Below, in pieces: positions 62,009 to 64,000 of a DNA stretch of 64,000 bases. The notes below the pieces were generated by a model, which was given only the letters and a program-made list of their open reading frames with translations, did no database searches and was not told the DNA's origin. The position numbers and the translations under genes were made by a program. This stretch comes from Paracoccus bogoriensis (GTDB lineage Bacteria > Pseudomonadota > Alphaproteobacteria > Rhodobacterales > Rhodobacteraceae). The stretch spans positions 1-64,000 of the forward strand of contig NZ_JAHYSR010000017.1 in NCBI RefSeq assembly GCF_019431455.1, given 5' to 3'. Numbering within the stretch: position 1 is the first letter of the stretch; every line of letters starts with the position of its first letter.

Positions 62009-62959
62009 ATGTTGAAGATGACCCGCCGGATGCTGATGGCCGCCGTGGCAAGCGCCCCCCTGATGGCCGGCTCGGCCTGGGCCGAAGGCCTGATCACGAT
62101 CATCGTGAACGACCCCGCCAACCCCTACTGGTTCACCGAGGGCGAGGTCGCCCGCGCCACCGCCGAGGAGCTGGGCTATTCCGCCAACGTGGCCGCCCAC
62201 CGCGGCGATACCAATACCGAAAGCACCCTGATCGACACCGCGATCACCAACCAGTCGGTGGCGATCATTCTCGACCCGGCCAATGCCGACGGCTCGATCG
62301 GCGCGGTCCAGAAGGCCGTCGATGCCGGCATCCCGGTCTTTCTGGTCAATGCCGAGATCAACCAGGAAGGACTGGCCAAGGCGCAGCTTGTGTCGAACAA
62401 CGCTCAGGGCGCGGCGCTTGGCGCACAGGCCTGGGTCGAAGCAATGGGCGAAGAGGGCGGCAAATATGTCGAATTGTTCGGCAACCCCGCCGACAACAAC
62501 GCGCAGACCCGCTCGAACGGGTTCGAAACCGTGCTGAGCCAGTATCCCGAATTCGAAAAGGTCGGCCAGGAGGTCGCGAACTGGGACCGCACGCAGGGCT
62601 TCCAGCGCATGCAGTCGCTGCTGCAGGCGAACCCGGACATCAGCGGCGTGATCTCGGGCAATGACGAGATGGCCCTTGGCGCCATCGCCGCGCTGAAAGA
62701 GGCCGGGCGTCTGGACGGCATCGTCGTCGGCGGCTTCGACGGCAGCCCCGACGCGGTCGAGGCCGTGAAGGCGGGTGAGATGGCCTATACCGTCCTGCAA
62801 CCCGTGGCGGTCTTCGCGGCCGAGGCCGTGCGCCAGGCCGACAACTACATCCGCACCGGCGAGACCGGCGCTGACAGCGAAAAGCAGCTGTTCGACTGCC
62901 TGCTGATCACCGCCGAAAACGCGCATCTCTACAGCGCGCCCTTCGTTCTGGATCAATAA
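62009..62959 (+). CDS. Sugar/polyol ABC transporter substrate-binding protein (RbsB/EryG type)
   Basis: A 316-residue periplasmic protein. Signal peptide MLKMTRRMLMAAVASAPLMAGSAWA, with cleavage expected after AWA. The mature part has the Peripla_BP_4 pattern (TIIVNDPANPYWFTEGEVARATAEELGY, VDAGIPVFLVNAEI, VISGNDEMALGAIAALKEAG, VGGFDGSPDAVEAVKAG). It binds the imported polyol, probably erythritol. Ribosome site GGGAGAGAG. It follows the permease gene in the same operon. Confidence 0.92.
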   Translation: MLKMTRRMLMAAVASAPLMAGSAWAEGLITIIVNDPANPYWFTEGEVARATAEELGYSANVAAHRGDTNTESTLIDTAITNQSVAIILDPANADGSIGAVQKAVDAGIPVFLVNAEINQEGLAKAQLVSNNAQGAALGAQAWVEAMGEEGGKYVELFGNPADNNAQTRSNGFETVLSQYPEFEKVGQEVANWDRTQGFQRMQSLLQANPDISGVISGNDEMALGAIAALKEAGRLDGIVVGGFDGSPDAVEAVKAGEMAYTVLQPVAVFAAEAVRQADNYIRTGETGADSEKQLFDCLLITAENAHLYSAPFVLDQ

Positions 62960-63016
62960 GCCCTCTGGCGGCGGGGGCGCTCTGCCCCGGCCGCCGACCC
63001 TTCTCACGGAACCGGA

Positions 63017-64000
63017 ATGCGTATGCTGCTGCTGGGCATCGACAACGGGCTGACCGTCACCAAGGCTGTGATTTTCGACGCCTCGGGCCGAGTTCTGGCC
63101 ACCGCCCGGCGGCGCGTCGCGCAATCCATGCCCAAGCCGCGCCATGTCGAACGCGACATGGCCGATCTGTGGCACCAGACCGCCGCCGCCATCTCCGAGG
63201 CCATCGCGGTCTCGGGTCAGCCCGCATCGCGGATCGCCGCCGTGGCCGCGACCGCACATGGCGACGGGCTTTATCTGCTGGACCGCGCGGGCGCGCCTCT
63301 TGGCCCGGGCATCCTGTCGCTGGACAGCCGCGCGGGCAGCGTCGCCGAGAACTGGGCGCGCGACGGCACCGCTGCGCGGGCGCTGGCGCGGACGGGGCAG
63401 ATGCCCCATGCCTCGGCCCCGTCCGCGCTTCTCGCCTGGATCCGCGACAATCAGCCCGACCGCTTCGCCGCCATCGGCCATGTGCTGGCCTGCAAGGATT
63501 GGCTGACCCTGTGCCTGACAGGCCGGATCGGCACCGACCTGACCGAGGCCAGCACATCCTTTACCGCTATGCAGAGCCAGGACTACGCGCCCGACATCCC
63601 GGACCTGTTCGGCCTTGGCCCCCTGCCTCTGCCCGAGATTGCGCTGCCCGACCAGATCGTGGGCCATGTGACGCCCGAGGCCGCCGCGATGACCGGCCTT
63701 CTGCCCGGCACGCCGGTCGCGGCGGGGCTGCATGACGTGACGGCCTCGGCGCTTGGCGCGGGCGGCTACGGCGAAGGGATCGTCGCCATCGTCGCCGGGA
63801 CCTATTCGATCAACGAGACCGTCACCCGTCAGCCGCGGACAGATCCGCGCTGGTTCTGCCGCAACGGCATCGCCCGCGGCGAATGGAACGCCATGTCGAT
63901 TTCGCCAGCATCTTCCGCGAATTACGACTGGTTCCTGGACAATCTTGGCGCCGATGACGGCTCGGGCACACCGCTGCATTTTCAGGCCATCCCGCAGATC
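63017..64000 (+). CDS. FGGY-family carbohydrate kinase (5' part; runs off the window)
   Basis: The frame from ATG 63017 is open to the window end (328 codons seen). The start MLLLGIDNGLTVTKAVIFDASGRVLATARRRV is the FGGY phosphate loop. TAHGDGLYLLDRAGAPLGPGILSLDSRAGSVAENW and HVLACKDWLTLCLTG follow the xylulokinase/erythritol kinase-like layout. It differs clearly from EryA, so it is a second kinase tied to the transporter operon, with a different polyol or sugar as the likely substrate. An imperfect GC-rich hairpin lies between it and the binding-protein gene. Confidence 0.88.
   Translation, partial: MRMLLLGIDNGLTVTKAVIFDASGRVLATARRRVAQSMPKPRHVERDMADLWHQTAAAISEAIAVSGQPASRIAAVAATAHGDGLYLLDRAGAPLGPGILSLDSRAGSVAENWARDGTAARALARTGQMPHASAPSALLAWIRDNQPDRFAAIGHVLACKDWLTLCLTGRIGTDLTEASTSFTAMQSQDYAPDIPDLFGLGPLPLPEIALPDQIVGHVTPEAAAMTGLLPGTPVAAGLHDVTASALGAGGYGEGIVAIVAGTYSINETVTRQPRTDPRWFCRNGIARGEWNAMSISPASSANYDWFLDNLGADDGSGTPLHFQAIPQI

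Noticed and set aside
61130..63979. A 949-codon minus-strand open frame opposite the transporter and kinase genes
   Set aside because: Same shadow effect; no domain, no ribosome site, and the sense strand encodes clear CUT2 transporter proteins.

Overview
The window is GC-rich DNA whose genes often overlap by 4 bases (ATGA). Its gene families point to an alphaproteobacterium of the Rhodobacteraceae, most likely Paracoccus or a close relative. The best single clue is a membrane-anchored cytochrome c very like Paracoccus CycM (c552), lying beside prephenate dehydratase. The erythritol genes and the small-type SRP RNA fit as well.

Layout. 1-800 is the tail of an unidentified gene plus a decayed IS3-type transposase. 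803-9680 holds tRNA-Leu(GAG), an ABC/FtsX pair (ybbA/ybbP type) divergent from tesA, a small membrane protein, a VWA (CoxE-like) protein, an M48 protease, a membrane hydrolase and a cytochrome P450. 9684-21871 is all minus strand: cysS, a squalene/phytoene-synthase-fold protein, a 31-aa overlapping ORF and a PotBCA-type transporter without its binding protein, then a glycosyltransferase and yejABEF. 22036-28455 carries cycM, pheA, an SRPBCC protein, a cyclic-nucleotide phosphodiesterase, SRP RNA and an H-NOX-like/diguanylate cyclase pair. A response-regulator pseudogene and a sensor-kinase fragment follow.

29455-46574 is a 17-kb integrated phage-like element in the 3' end of tRNA-Gln(TTG), bounded by a 17-bp direct repeat. 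It encodes an integrase (broken by one in-frame amber codon), portal, a protease-capsid fusion, two GTA-gp10/tail-chaperone-like proteins, HNH nuclease, head-tail connectors, a methyltransferase-like protein, small and large terminase and a tape measure protein. I find no tail tube, baseplate, fibre, lysis, primase or phage repressor gene. This resembles a capsid-encoding phage satellite or a decaying prophage more than a complete phage. Two structural blocks start just after nearly identical palindromic sites (31425 and 36951). A 500-bp non-coding stretch (43656-44164) is packed with inverted repeats.

46728-64000 holds an FAD oxidoreductase and a large erythritol (tetritol) locus: eryR-tpiA2-rpiB-fbp-fba, then eryA-eryB-eryC-Fe-ADH-eryD, and divergently a DUF2291 protein, a sugar-type ABC transporter and a second FGGY kinase cut by the window end. 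The operon that makes erythrose-4-phosphate also carries an aldolase and a bisphosphatase. This suggests a sedoheptulose-bisphosphate route for the product (inference).
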